DNA of 64,000 nt from Tabrizicola flagellatus (GCF_008271465.1 NZ_VMDU01000003.1:279702-343701); one strand, 5' to 3'; positions 25,314-33,435 are shown, numbered from the stretch's first letter. Translations and numbers: made by a program. The notes: generated by a model from the letters alone, not told the origin.

Positions 25314-25352
25314 GCCGGACCCCGCCGCTCCCCGGGGTCCGGCTTTTCCTTT
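25314..25352 (+). terminator. Attenuator-type hairpin between phnD and phnE1
   Basis: A 10-bp GC stem (GCCGGACCCC/GGGGTCCGGC) with a 10-nt loop followed directly by TTTTCCTTTT. It is a textbook intrinsic terminator shape but lies inside the operon, so partial termination or 3'-end protection of the phnCD message is likely. Confidence 0.7.
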
Positions 25353-25365
25353 TCCGGATGATCCC

Positions 25366-26244
25366 ATGGTCGATGTCGCCTTCGGTCCCGAGCCGGGCCA
25401 ACGCCCGAACCTTGCCAACCCGCGCGAGGCCTATCTGGACATGGTCCGCCGCAAGCGGATGTATGGCGGCATCCTGCTGGTCATCTTCGTGGCGCTCATG
25501 GCCTCGGGCTGGATGCTGGCCGACCACCGCAACGCGGGCGGGTTCTGGAACGGGCTGCACCAGGTGCTGGACTTTCCGTCCGAGGTCCTGTCCGAAGCCT
25601 GGGAAAAGCGCGCGAACCTGCCGGGCATCTTCTGGGATCACATCCCTGCGCTGATCGAGACGGTGAACATCGCCGCCGTCGCCACTCTGGTCGGCGCGCT
25701 GGCGGCCATGGGCCTGTCCTTGCTGGCGACGCGGGGCCTTGCGCGCTGGCCGCGGCTGATCCCGGTCTTTCGCCGCACCATGGACGCGCTGCGCGCGATC
25801 CCCGAGATCGTCATCGCGCTGGTCCTGATCTTCATTCTCGGCGGCGGCCCGGTGCCGGCCGTCATCGCCATCGCGCTGCACACGGGCGGCGCGCTGGGCA
25901 AGCTGTTCTCGGAAGTCGCCGAAAACGCCGACTTGAAACCGGTCGAGGGCCTGGCCTCGGTCGGGGCCAACTGGTCGCAGCGGATGTGGCTGGGCGTGAT
26001 CCCGCAGGTCGCGCCGAACTGGCTGAGCTATGCGCTTCTCCGCTTCGAGATCAACGTGCGCGCCTCGGCGATCCTCGGCTTCGTGGGCGAGGGCGGCATC
26101 GGCCATGACCTGAAGCTGGCGATGCAGTGGGGCCAGGGCCGCTATGACGAGGTCGTGGCGATATTCCTGCTGTTGTTCCTGACCATTGTGGTGATCGACC
26201 AGCTGTCCGACCACTACCGGCACAAGCTGGTGAAGGGGCATTGA
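25366..26244 (+). CDS. phnE: Phosphonate ABC transporter permease 1
   Basis: A 292-residue permease. The N-terminal segment YGGILLVIFVALMASGWML is the first of about six membrane helices. The cytoplasmic EAA-type loop is AENADLKPVEGLASVGANWSQRMWLGVIP, followed by RFEINVRASAILGFVGEGGIG. It pairs with the longer permease at 26430 to form the PhnE1E2 channel used by many alphaproteobacteria. Confidence 0.94.
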   Translation: MVDVAFGPEPGQRPNLANPREAYLDMVRRKRMYGGILLVIFVALMASGWMLADHRNAGGFWNGLHQVLDFPSEVLSEAWEKRANLPGIFWDHIPALIETVNIAAVATLVGALAAMGLSLLATRGLARWPRLIPVFRRTMDALRAIPEIVIALVLIFILGGGPVPAVIAIALHTGGALGKLFSEVAENADLKPVEGLASVGANWSQRMWLGVIPQVAPNWLSYALLRFEINVRASAILGFVGEGGIGHDLKLAMQWGQGRYDEVVAIFLLLFLTIVVIDQLSDHYRHKLVKGH

Positions 26245-26289
26245 CCGATGCAGTCCTGCCCCTCCAGAGCCCGCCATCCGGCAGGCGCT

Positions 26290-26407
26290 CCCCACCCCCA
26301 TCCCCTCCCCACGCGGGGGGAGGGGCGCCGCCCGGCCCATCCCCGGCCCTTCCTTCGCCATCCCGCGCCTCCCTCCCCCTGCTTTGGGGAGGGATGGGGT
26401 GGGGGGG
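26290..26407. repeat. GC-rich palindromic element, copy 1 (between phnE1 and phnE2)
   Basis: An imperfect palindrome with outer arms of the form CCCCACCCCCATCCC and GGGATGGGGTGGGG, and an inner C-run/G-run stem at 26301-26325. It fills most of the 185-bp gap between the two permease genes. Copy 2 (30624-30731) has the same orientation, copy 3 (32504-32624) the opposite. A transcribed copy would fold into a very stable RNA stem. Confidence 0.85.
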
Positions 26408-26429
26408 CCGCCAGCCCGGAGCATGACGC

Positions 26430-27758
26430 ATGACCGATGCCACCCTTGCCGGCCCCGCGCTGGCCGAGACCGTGACCCGCGCCTTCGACCGCAAGCGGCG
26501 GCTCGCATTTGCCATTCCGGCCGCGATCCTTGCCTACCTGATCTATGCCGCGATCAGCTTCGACATTGCGAGCCTGATGGCCCGCGCGCGCTTCGACAAT
26601 GCGGCGATCCTTCTGTCGGACTTCTGGTCGCACAAGACCCATGTCACCCGCGACAACCGCACCGGCAAGCTGACCGTCGCCATAGAGGGCGAGGCCAAGG
26701 GCACCTATCCCGAGGGCCGTCTGCCCGACTGGATCAGCACCAGCGGCGACACGACGACGATCGACCTGGGTCAGGGCAACATCGTCACCTATGACGCCGA
26801 CGGCGCGCGCTTTGTGGTGCCCGGCTATGGCACCATCGACATCCGCGAGGAGGGGGGCCGACCCGTCCTCACCGCGCCCGAGCCGATCCCCGACTGGATC
26901 AGCGTCGGCGAGAACCGCATCGGCGTCACCACGCCGGCGGGCCGGTTCAACTATACCCGCTCCAAGGTCGAGACCTTCAAGTACGAGCCGGGCTGGGAGC
27001 TGTGGTTCTTCACCCTCGACAGCCCGCTTTACGGCAAGTCCTTCGGCGAGCTGGCGGCCTTGGCCGTGTCGGGCGAAAGGCTGGACCCTGCGCGGTCGAA
27101 CCTGGCGCTGATGGCGTCGGAGTTCTGGACCAACAAGATGTGGCGCCACGGCGATGTGGCTTGGGCGATCTTCGAGACGATCCTGATGGCATTCCTCGGC
27201 ACGATTACGGCCGCGCTCATCGCCCTGCCGCTGTCCTTCCTGGCCGCGCGCAACTTCATGTCCCTCGGCCCCCTGCGCTTTGCCGCGCGCCGGGTGTTCG
27301 ACTTCGTGCGCGGGGTGGACGGGCTGATCTGGACCATCGTGTTGAGCCGCGCCTTCGGCCCGGGGCCGATGACCGGGGCCATCGCCATCGCGCTGACCGA
27401 CTCGGGCAGTTTCGGCAAGATGTTCTCGGAGGCGCTGGAAAACATCGACGAGAAGCAGGTCGAGGGCGTGCGTTCGACCGGGGCGAACGCGGTCCAGCGG
27501 GCGCGGTTCGGGGTGATCCCGCAGATCATGCCGGTGTTCCTGGCGCAGGTGCTGTACTACCTGGAATCGAACACCCGCAGCGCCACCGTGATCGGCGCCA
27601 TCGTCGGCGGCGGGATCGGGCTTCTGCTGACCCAGGCGATCGTCACCCAGAAGGACTGGGAGGAAGTCGCCTATTACATGGTCCTGATCGTGCTGATGGT
27701 CATGCTGATGGACAGCCTGTCGGGCTGGCTGCGGCGCAAGCTGATCAAGGGCGAATAG
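26430..27758 (+). CDS. phnE2: Phosphonate ABC transporter permease 2 (long form)
   Basis: A 442-residue permease, about 150 residues longer than PhnE1. After a first membrane helix (RLAFAIPAAILAYLIYAAISF) a large non-membrane segment, about residues 55-190, precedes the permease core; it contains short repeats (LPDWISTSGDT and IPDWISVGENR) and should face the periplasm. The core holds ENIDEKQVEGVRSTGANAVQRARFGVIPQIMP and YYLESNTRSATVIGAIVGGGIG. This long PhnE form is common next to a short PhnE in Rhizobiales and Rhodobacterales. Confidence 0.92.
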   Translation: MTDATLAGPALAETVTRAFDRKRRLAFAIPAAILAYLIYAAISFDIASLMARARFDNAAILLSDFWSHKTHVTRDNRTGKLTVAIEGEAKGTYPEGRLPDWISTSGDTTTIDLGQGNIVTYDADGARFVVPGYGTIDIREEGGRPVLTAPEPIPDWISVGENRIGVTTPAGRFNYTRSKVETFKYEPGWELWFFTLDSPLYGKSFGELAALAVSGERLDPARSNLALMASEFWTNKMWRHGDVAWAIFETILMAFLGTITAALIALPLSFLAARNFMSLGPLRFAARRVFDFVRGVDGLIWTIVLSRAFGPGPMTGAIAIALTDSGSFGKMFSEALENIDEKQVEGVRSTGANAVQRARFGVIPQIMPVFLAQVLYYLESNTRSATVIGAIVGGGIGLLLTQAIVTQKDWEEVAYYMVLIVLMVMLMDSLSGWLRRKLIKGE

Positions 27759-27765
27759 GCCGGTC

Positions 27766-28383
27766 ATGCCGAAACTCTCGGCCGAGAGGCCCTTCGTCCA
27801 TCCCGGCTGCCAGATCGTCAACTCGACCTTCGGCGCCTTCTGTGAGGTCGGCGAAGGAAGCCGCGTGCTCAACTCGGACTTCGGCGATTACGCCTATTGC
27901 GACCGGATGGCGGACATCGCCAACACCACGGTCGGCCGCTTTGCCAACATCGCCGCGATGACGCGGATCGGGCCGACCGACCATCCTTACACTCACGCTG
28001 CGCAGCATCATTTCCTCTACCGCTCCAGCTATTACTGGGACGATGCCGAGGACGATGCGGCGTTCTTTGCCGCCCGCGCCGCGCGGCGCATCGTGCTGGG
28101 GGCGGATTGCTGGATCGGCCATGGCGCGATCGTCAAGCCCGAGGTGACGCTGGGCATCGGGGCCGTGGTAGCAGCCGGAGCCGTGGTGACGAAGGACGTG
28201 GACCCCTTCATGATCGTCGCGGGCTGCCCGGCCCGGCCGCTCCGTAGCCGATTCCCGCAAGCCGTGATCGACCGGCTTCTGGCGCTGGCCTGGTGGGACT
28301 GGAGCCACGACCGCCTGCGCGCCGCGCTGATGGATTTCCGAGCGCTGAAGGCCGAGGCGTTCCTGGAGAAGTATCAGGGCTGA
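27766..28383 (+). CDS. Hexapeptide-repeat acetyltransferase of phosphonate loci
   Basis: A 205-residue left-handed beta-helix protein (CQIVNSTFGAFCEVGEGSRVLNS..., VTLGIGAVVAAGAVVTKDVDPF) with the active-site-type loop WIGHGAIVKPE and the HPYTHAAQHHF segment. It matches the transferase family regularly found in phn operons (DapH/GlmU/CAT-like). By analogy with PhnO it may acetylate aminoalkylphosphonates, but this has not been shown for the family. It starts 7 bp after phnE2. Its last 10 bp overlap the convergent phnF. Confidence 0.85.
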   Translation: MPKLSAERPFVHPGCQIVNSTFGAFCEVGEGSRVLNSDFGDYAYCDRMADIANTTVGRFANIAAMTRIGPTDHPYTHAAQHHFLYRSSYYWDDAEDDAAFFAARAARRIVLGADCWIGHGAIVKPEVTLGIGAVVAAGAVVTKDVDPFMIVAGCPARPLRSRFPQAVIDRLLALAWWDWSHDRLRAALMDFRALKAEAFLEKYQG

Positions 28384-29084
28384 TCGGCCACCGTTAGCGT
28401 CACCCGTTCGCCCGCGAACCAGGTCGTCCCGTGTTCCACCGGCCGCCCGGAGGGATCGACGTTGAGCGCGACCGTCCGCAGGACCGGCGCGCCGGGCCGC
28501 ACCGAGAGCGCGACCGCCAGCACCGGATCGGCCAGTTGTGCGGTGATCCGCGTCTCGGAACGGGTGTAGTCGGTCAGCCCGAGCGCAGCCAGCGCGCGGG
28601 TGATTGACTGCGTCTCGCGCAGGGCGGCGGGCAGGCCGGGGAAGGGTGCGGCGGGAAAGATCGAGCGGAAGGCCGCGACCGGCTGGCCATCGGCCAGCGA
28701 GACACCCTCGACCACATGCACCGGCTCGCCCGGTTTCAGGCGCAGCGCCCGCGCTTCCCCGGCGTCGGAGGGGCGGGTCTCGACCCGACTGATCCGGCGC
28801 GAGGGCGTCTGGCCGGCGGCCAGCACGTTCTGGTGAAACCGCACGCGACGGCCCAGCGGATAGTCGGTCGGGCGCTGTGCGACGAAGACCCCGGCCCCGC
28901 GGCGGGAGTGGACCAGCCCGGCCTCGGCCAGCGATGACAAGGCATGGCGGACCGTGTGGCGGTTTACGCCGAAGCGAGTGGAAAGGGCCGCCTCGGTTGG
29001 CAGCCGGTCGCCGGGCCGGTAGTGACCCGCGCCGATCTCGTCCCGCAGGGTGGCGGCAATGGCCGACCAGATCGCGTCTTTCAT
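28374..29084 (-). CDS. phnF: GntR/HutC-type repressor of phosphonate genes
   Basis: A 236-residue regulator: an N-terminal winged helix (GHYRPGDRLPTEAALSTRFGVNRHTVRHALSSL) and a C-terminal UTRA ligand domain (RALRLKPGEPVHVVEGVSLADGQPVAAFRS, VEHGTTWFAGERVTL). PhnF proteins repress phn genes and lie divergently from phnG, as here. The perfect palindrome at 29157-29176 in the shared promoter is its probable operator. Confidence 0.92.
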   Translation of the reverse strand: MKDAIWSAIAATLRDEIGAGHYRPGDRLPTEAALSTRFGVNRHTVRHALSSLAEAGLVHSRRGAGVFVAQRPTDYPLGRRVRFHQNVLAAGQTPSRRISRVETRPSDAGEARALRLKPGEPVHVVEGVSLADGQPVAAFRSIFPAAPFPGLPAALRETQSITRALAALGLTDYTRSETRITAQLADPVLAVALSVRPGAPVLRTVALNVDPSGRPVEHGTTWFAGERVTLTVADQP

Positions 29085-29156
29085 CGGGGCCCCGTCACGA
29101 AAACTTCACAACTCTCCGGTTGGCCTTGGCGCCCCGGTGGTGTAAGATTTGTATAG

Positions 29157-29176
29157 TTGTCTAGACGGATAGACAA
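29157..29176. promoter_or_regulatory. Probable PhnF operator
   Basis: TTGTCTAGACGGATAGACAA has perfect 7-bp arms around a 6-bp centre. It lies in the phnF-phnG divergent region, 24 bp upstream of the phnG start, and fits the palindromes bound by HutC-type GntR proteins. Confidence 0.75.
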
Positions 29177-29200
29177 GTCAATTCAGTTGTCGAGGTTGCC

Positions 29201-29644
29201 ATGCCCGCACCGGATGCCGAGGCCCGCAAGGCCTGGATCGCCACGCTTGCCAAGGCTCCGCCCGCGCGGCTGGCCGACCTGATGCCGGAGCTTCCGCCGC
29301 ATGATCTTCTGCGCGCGCCCGAGGTCGGCGCGGTGATGGTGCGCGGGCGGACCGGGGGCACGGGGGCGGCCTTCAATCTTGGCGAGATGACGGTGACGCG
29401 CTGTTCGGTGCGGCTTGCCGACGGGCCGGTGGGCCATGCCTGGGTGCAGGGCCGCGACAAGGCCCATGCCCGCCGCGCCGCGGTGATCGACGCGCTGATG
29501 CAGACCGAGGCCGCGCCGGACCTGTCGGCCCGCATCCTCGCCCCCCTCCGGGCCGAGGCCGAGGCCCACCGCGCCGCCCGCGCCGCGAAGGCCGCCGGGA
29601 CGAAGGTCGAATTCTTCACCATGGTCAGGGGAGAGGATCAATGA
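29201..29644 (+). CDS. phnG: C-P lyase core subunit PhnG
   Basis: A 147-residue small alpha-helical subunit with MVRGRTGGTGAAFNLGEMTVTRCSVRL, the family's recognisable centre, and VQGRDKAHARRAAVIDALMQ. PhnG joins PhnH, PhnI and PhnJ in the C-P lyase core complex and, with PhnI/H/L, attaches the phosphonate to ribose triphosphate. First gene of the phnGHIJKLN operon; its stop overlaps phnH by 4 bp. Confidence 0.95.
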   Translation: MPAPDAEARKAWIATLAKAPPARLADLMPELPPHDLLRAPEVGAVMVRGRTGGTGAAFNLGEMTVTRCSVRLADGPVGHAWVQGRDKAHARRAAVIDALMQTEAAPDLSARILAPLRAEAEAHRAARAAKAAGTKVEFFTMVRGEDQ

Positions 29645-30210
29645 CGGCCCATGCGCTGCAAGGCGGCTTTGCCGAAGCCCCGGTGCAATCCGCCCGCGCC
29701 TTCCGCGAGATCCTCGAGGCCATGGCGCGCCCCGGCACGATCCGCCGGGTCGCGGGGGCGGAACCGCCGGCGCCCCTGTCGGTCGCGGCGGGAGTGGCGC
29801 TCCTGACGCTCTGTGATCCGACAACCGGGCTGCATCTGGCGGGCGGCGCAGACTGCCCCATGGTGCGCGACTGGGTGGCCTTCCACATCGGCGCGCCGCT
29901 GGTCGCGGCCGACGTGGCGGATTTCGCCGTCGGCTCCTGGGAGGCCTTGCAGCCCGTCAGCCGCTTTCGCATCGGCCAGCCCGATTATCCTGACCGTTCG
30001 GCCACGCTGATCGTCGAGAGCGAGCGGCTGGTCAACCACGGCCCGGCGCTGACCGGCCCGGGGATCGAGACCGCGACCTGGCTGAACCTGCCCGAGACGG
30101 CGGCCTTCCGCGCCAACCGGGCGCTGTTTCCCCTGGGCTTCGACTGCCTGTTCACCGCCGGCGACCGGATCGCCGGCCTGCCCCGGTCCACCCGCGTGGA
30201 GAAGATCTGA
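29641..30210 (+). CDS. phnH: C-P lyase core subunit PhnH
   Basis: A 189-residue subunit: FAEAPVQSARAFREILEAMARPGTI is the conserved N-terminus, and LNLPETAAFRANRALFPLGFDCLFTAGDRIAGLPRST the conserved C-terminus. The fold is PLP-transferase-like without catalytic lysine, acting as a structural partner in the complex. Stop codon and the phnI start share one base. Confidence 0.95.
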   Translation: MTAHALQGGFAEAPVQSARAFREILEAMARPGTIRRVAGAEPPAPLSVAAGVALLTLCDPTTGLHLAGGADCPMVRDWVAFHIGAPLVAADVADFAVGSWEALQPVSRFRIGQPDYPDRSATLIVESERLVNHGPALTGPGIETATWLNLPETAAFRANRALFPLGFDCLFTAGDRIAGLPRSTRVEKI

Positions 30211-31370
30211 TGTATGTCGCCGTCAAGGGTGGCGAACGCGCCATCGACAATGCGCACCAGTGGCTGGCCGAGGAGCGCCGGGGCGACCGCTCGGTGCCCG
30301 AACTGACCATCCCCCAGATCCGCGAGCAGATGAAGCTCGCCGTCAACCGGGTCATGGCCGAGGGCTCGCTCTACGACCCCGACCTTGCGGCGCTGGCGAT
30401 CAAGCAGGCGCGCGGCGACCTGATCGAGGCGGTGTTCCTGATCCGCGCCTACCGCACCACGCTGCCGCGCCTTGCCGGGTCGCGGCCGGTGGACACGGGC
30501 GCGATGGCGGTGGACCGGCGGATCAGCGCCACGTTCAAGGACCTGCCGGGCGGGCAGGTGCTGGGGCCGACCTTCGACTATACGCATCGCCTGCTGGACT
30601 TCGCGCTGATGGCCGAGGGCGAGCCCCCCACCCCCATCCCCTCCCCACGAGGGGGAGGGGAGGTTCCCGGCGCGGCGGCCGGGCAAGAGGCGCCTCCCTC
30701 CCCCCTGGTGGGGGAGGGATGGGGTGGGGGGTCACCCCGCGTGCCCCATGTCACCGGATTCCTGAACCGCGACGGGCTGATCGAGGCGGCACCGCCGTCC
30801 GACGCCACGCCCCCCGACCTCACGCGAGAGCCGATGGAACTGCCTGCCGACCGCGCCCTGCGCCTGCAGGCGCTGGCGCGGGGGGACGAGGGGTTCGTCC
30901 TCGGCCTCGCCTATTCCACCCAGCGCGGCTATGGCCGCACGCACGCCTTTGTCGGCGAATTGCGCATCGGCCGGGTGGCGGTGGAGGTGGAGATCCCGGA
31001 ACTGGGTTTCGCCGTCGAGATCGGCGAGATCGAGCTGACCGAATGCGAGACGGTGAACCAGTTCAAGGGCTCGAAATCCGAGCCGCCGCAGTTCACCCGG
31101 GGTTATGGGCTGGTCATGGGCCAGTCGGAACGCAAGGCCATCGCGATGAGCCTCGTGGACCGCAGCTTGCGCTGGCAGGAACTGGGCGAGGATTTCACCG
31201 GCGCCCCGGCGCAGGACGCGGAATTCGTCCTGATGCACTGCGACAACATCCAGGCGACCGGGTTCCTCGAACACATCAAGCTGCCGCACTACGTCGATTT
31301 CCAGGCGGAGCTGGAACTGGTCCGCCGCCTGCGGGCCGAGGCGCAGACCCTTCAGGAGGCTGCGGAATGA
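30210..31370 (+). CDS. phnI: C-P lyase core subunit PhnI with in-frame repeat insertion
   Basis: A 386-residue subunit that, with PhnG/H/L, displaces adenine from ATP to make ribose-1-phosphonate-5-triphosphate. The family core is intact: MYVAVKGGERAI, YRTTLPRLAGSRPVDT, LPGGQVLGPTFDYTHRLLDF, LARGDEGFVLGLAYSTQRGYGRTHAF and ECETVNQFKGSK. Between LLDFALMAEGE and the resuming family sequence VPHVTGFLNRDGLIE lies a Pro/Gly-rich stretch of about 36 residues encoded wholly by the palindromic repeat at 30624-30731. That region is a loop before the C-terminal half, which may explain why the insert is tolerated. The inserted length is a multiple of three and carries no stop codon. Confidence 0.94.
   Translation: MYVAVKGGERAIDNAHQWLAEERRGDRSVPELTIPQIREQMKLAVNRVMAEGSLYDPDLAALAIKQARGDLIEAVFLIRAYRTTLPRLAGSRPVDTGAMAVDRRISATFKDLPGGQVLGPTFDYTHRLLDFALMAEGEPPTPIPSPRGGGEVPGAAAGQEAPPSPLVGEGWGGGSPRVPHVTGFLNRDGLIEAAPPSDATPPDLTREPMELPADRALRLQALARGDEGFVLGLAYSTQRGYGRTHAFVGELRIGRVAVEVEIPELGFAVEIGEIELTECETVNQFKGSKSEPPQFTRGYGLVMGQSERKAIAMSLVDRSLRWQELGEDFTGAPAQDAEFVLMHCDNIQATGFLEHIKLPHYVDFQAELELVRRLRAEAQTLQEAAE
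30624..30731. repeat. GC-rich palindromic element, copy 2, inside phnI
   Basis: 108 bp with C-rich left half (CCCCACCCCCATCCCCTCCC) and G-rich right half ending GGGATGGGGTGGGG, an imperfect palindrome of the same family and orientation as 26290-26407. It is translated in frame as a Pro-rich then Gly-rich peptide (PPTPIPSPRGGG ... PPSPLVGEGWGGG). Confidence 0.88.
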
Positions 31371-31372
31371 GC

Positions 31373-31594
31373 CTAGTCACCGCCCCCGCCGTCGCCTCCG
31401 CCGTCGCCTCCGTCGCAGCTGTCGCCTGTGCCACAGGCCGCGCCATCGTCCGGCCCGGCCAGTGTCGCTCCCCCTTCGCCCCCATTGCCGGACCTGCTGC
31501 GGTGCCGATGCCTGCCGGGTTCAGCAGGCTGACGCATGGTGATTGCACCGATGAGCACGGTGCCGACCACCGCGGCAAGTGCGAGCCAGAGCAT
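31373..31594 (-). CDS. Small membrane-anchored Gly/Asp-rich protein, antisense within phn operon
   Basis: A 73-residue frame on the strand opposite phnI/phnJ. It has a strong ribosome binding site (AAAGGAGG, 7 nt before ATG), a single hydrophobic helix (MLWLALAAVVGTVLIGAI) and a basic then Gly/Asp/Cys-rich tail (CDGGDGGGDGGGGD). The gap between phnI and phnJ is unusually wide for this operon, which supports a real gene. Similar short helix-plus-GGD/GGC-tail proteins occur in Rhodobacteraceae, function unknown. It ends 3 bp from phnI. Confidence 0.6.
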   Translation of the reverse strand: MLWLALAAVVGTVLIGAITMRQPAEPGRHRHRSRSGNGGEGGATLAGPDDGAACGTGDSCDGGDGGGDGGGGD

Positions 31595-31638
31595 CCCTGT
31601 CCTCCTTTCATGGCCTTGCCCCCCTGCAGGAGCTAATC

Positions 31639-32649
31639 GTGACCGATCAGGCCTACAATTTCGCCTATCTCGACGAACAGACCAAGCGGATGATCCGCCG
31701 CGCGATCCTGAAGGGGATCGCGGTGCCCGGCTACCAGGTCCCCTTCGCCAGCCGCGAGATGCCGATGCCCTATGGCTGGGGCACGGGCGGGGTGCAGGTG
31801 ACGGCGGCCTGCCTGGTGCCCGAGGACCGGCTGAAGGTCATCGACCAGGGTGCGGACGATACGACGAATGCGGTGTCCATCCGCCGCTTCTTCCAGCGCA
31901 CCGCCGGGGTGGCCACGACCGAGGCCACCGCCGAGGCGACCGTGATCCAGACCCGCCACCGCATCCCGGAAACCCCGCTGAAGGCCGGCCAGATCCTGGT
32001 CTATCAGGTGCCGATCCCCGAGCCCTTGCGCTTCCTGGAACCGCGCGAGACCGAGACGCGGAAGATGCACGAGCTTGAGGAATATGGGCTGATGCATGTG
32101 AAGCTTTACGAGGATATCGCGCGGCACGGGCAGATCGCGACCTCCTACGCCTATCCGGTCAAGGTCGAGGGGCGCTATGTGATGGACCCCTCGCCGATCC
32201 CAAAGTTCGACAACCCCAAGCTGGGCAACAACCCGGCGATCCAGCTGTTCGGCGCGGGGCGCGAGCAGCGGATCTATGCCCTGCCACCATGGAGCCGGGT
32301 CGAGAGCCTCGATTTCGACGACCACCCGTTCGAGGCCTCGAAGGCCGCGCATGACTGCGACCTCTGCGGGGCCGGGCACAGCTATCTGGACGAGGTGATT
32401 ACCGATGACGCAGGCGGGCGGATGTTCGTCTGTTCGGATACCGATTTCTGCGCCGGGCGGCGGGCGAAGGGGCACCGCGGGCGGCTTTCCAGCGAGGGGG
32501 TGGCCCCCCCACCCCATCCCTCCCCCACGAGGGGGGAGGGAGGCGCTTCGCTCGATGCCATGGTGCATGTGAACGATCCTCTCGCCTCCTCTCCCCCGCG
32601 TGGGGAGGGGATGGGGGTGGGGGGCGCCGATCCGGAGGGCACGGCATGA
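31639..32649 (+). CDS. phnJ: C-P lyase catalytic subunit PhnJ with repeat-encoded tail
   Basis: The radical-SAM-like lyase that breaks the C-P bond of ribose-1-phosphonate-5-phosphate. I choose GTG 31639 because AGGAG precedes it and the protein then begins like other PhnJ (MTDQAYNFAYLDEQTKRMIRR). The cluster/thiyl cysteines are in CDLCGAG and MFVCSDTDFC. Family members usually end soon after this last motif, at about 280-300 residues. Here the frame runs on to 336 residues through a palindromic repeat (32504-32624) that encodes a Pro/Gly-rich tail, and its stop overlaps phnK by 4 bp, so the tail is retained together with translational coupling. Confidence 0.94.
   Translation: MTDQAYNFAYLDEQTKRMIRRAILKGIAVPGYQVPFASREMPMPYGWGTGGVQVTAACLVPEDRLKVIDQGADDTTNAVSIRRFFQRTAGVATTEATAEATVIQTRHRIPETPLKAGQILVYQVPIPEPLRFLEPRETETRKMHELEEYGLMHVKLYEDIARHGQIATSYAYPVKVEGRYVMDPSPIPKFDNPKLGNNPAIQLFGAGREQRIYALPPWSRVESLDFDDHPFEASKAAHDCDLCGAGHSYLDEVITDDAGGRMFVCSDTDFCAGRRAKGHRGRLSSEGVAPPPHPSPTRGEGGASLDAMVHVNDPLASSPPRGEGMGVGGADPEGTA
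32504..32624. repeat. GC-rich palindromic element, copy 3, in 3' end of phnJ
   Basis: 121 bp, imperfect palindrome of the family at 26290-26407 and 30624-30731 but inverted relative to them: it starts CCCCACCCCATCCCTCCCCC and ends GGGGAGGGGATGGGGGTGGG. It encodes the extra C-terminal tail of PhnJ. Confidence 0.88.
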
Positions 32650-33431
32650 CCCTGATGGAGCGCATGACCATGACCGACCAGCCGCTTCTGCGCGTCGAGG
32701 GGCTGACGAAACGCTATGGCCAGAGAATCGGCTGCGCGGATGTGTCCTTCGACCTTTACCCCGGCGAGGTGCTGGGGATCGTCGGCGAAAGCGGCTCGGG
32801 GAAATCGACGCTTCTGTCCTGCCTCGCCGGCCACCAGCGCCCGGACCTCGGCCGCATCGCCTATGACGGGCGCGACGTGCTGGCGATGTCTGAGACCGAG
32901 CGTCGCCGGCTTTCCCGCACCGACTGGGCCTATGTCCACCAGAACCCGCGCGACGGGCTTCGGATGGGTGTTTCTGCGGGCGGCAATGTGGGCGAACGCC
33001 TGATGGCCGTCGGTGCCCGGCACTACGGAGATATCCGGGGCAAGGCGGCGGACTGGCTGGGCCGGGTCGAGATCGCCGCCGACCGGATCGACGACCGGCC
33101 CTCGGCCTTTTCGGGCGGCATGCAACAGCGGTTGCAGATCGCGCGGAACCTGGTGACGGGGCCCAGGCTCGTGTTCATGGACGAGCCGACCGGGGGCCTT
33201 GACGTCAGCGTGCAGGCGCGGCTTCTGGACCTGCTGCGCGGGCTGGTGCGCGACCTCGGCCTTTCCGTCATCATCGTGACGCATGACCTTGCGGTGGTGC
33301 GGCTGCTGGCGCATCGGCTGATGGTGATGAAATCGGGTCGGGTGGTGGAACAGGGCCTGACCGACCAGGTGCTGGACGACCCGCAGCACGCCTATACGCA
33401 ACTGCTCGTCTCCTCCGTCCTGCAGGTGTAA
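32646..33431 (+). CDS. phnK: C-P lyase ABC-type ATPase PhnK
   Basis: A 261-residue ABC ATPase; a start at M7 or M9 is also possible, but the first ATG overlaps the phnJ stop (ATGA). It has Walker [10 protein letters not shown], the PhnK-type [27 protein letters not shown], signature [15 protein letters not shown] and Walker [24 protein letters not shown]. PhnK docks on PhnJ in the core complex instead of serving a membrane transporter, and its ATP use is needed for phosphonate breakdown. Confidence 0.95.
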   Translation: MTLMERMTMTDQPLLRVEGLTKRYGQRIGCADVSFDLYPGEVLGIVGESGSGKSTLLSCLAGHQRPDLGRIAYDGRDVLAMSETERRRLSRTDWAYVHQNPRDGLRMGVSAGGNVGERLMAVGARHYGDIRGKAADWLGRVEIAADRIDDRPSAFSGGMQQRLQIARNLVTGPRLVFMDEPTGGLDVSVQARLLDLLRGLVRDLGLSVIIVTHDLAVVRLLAHRLMVMKSGRVVEQGLTDQVLDDPQHAYTQLLVSSVLQV

Positions 33432-33435
33432 GCCC

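Noticed and set aside
24661..26508. Long antisense frame across phnD and phnE1
   Set aside because: High GC content produces long open antisense frames; its composition (Arg/Gly/His-rich) has no family likeness.
31260..31636. Overlapping plus-strand frames between phnI and phnJ as extra genes
   Set aside because: They lack ribosome binding sites and are shadows of phnI or of the minus-strand small gene, which has a strong site.
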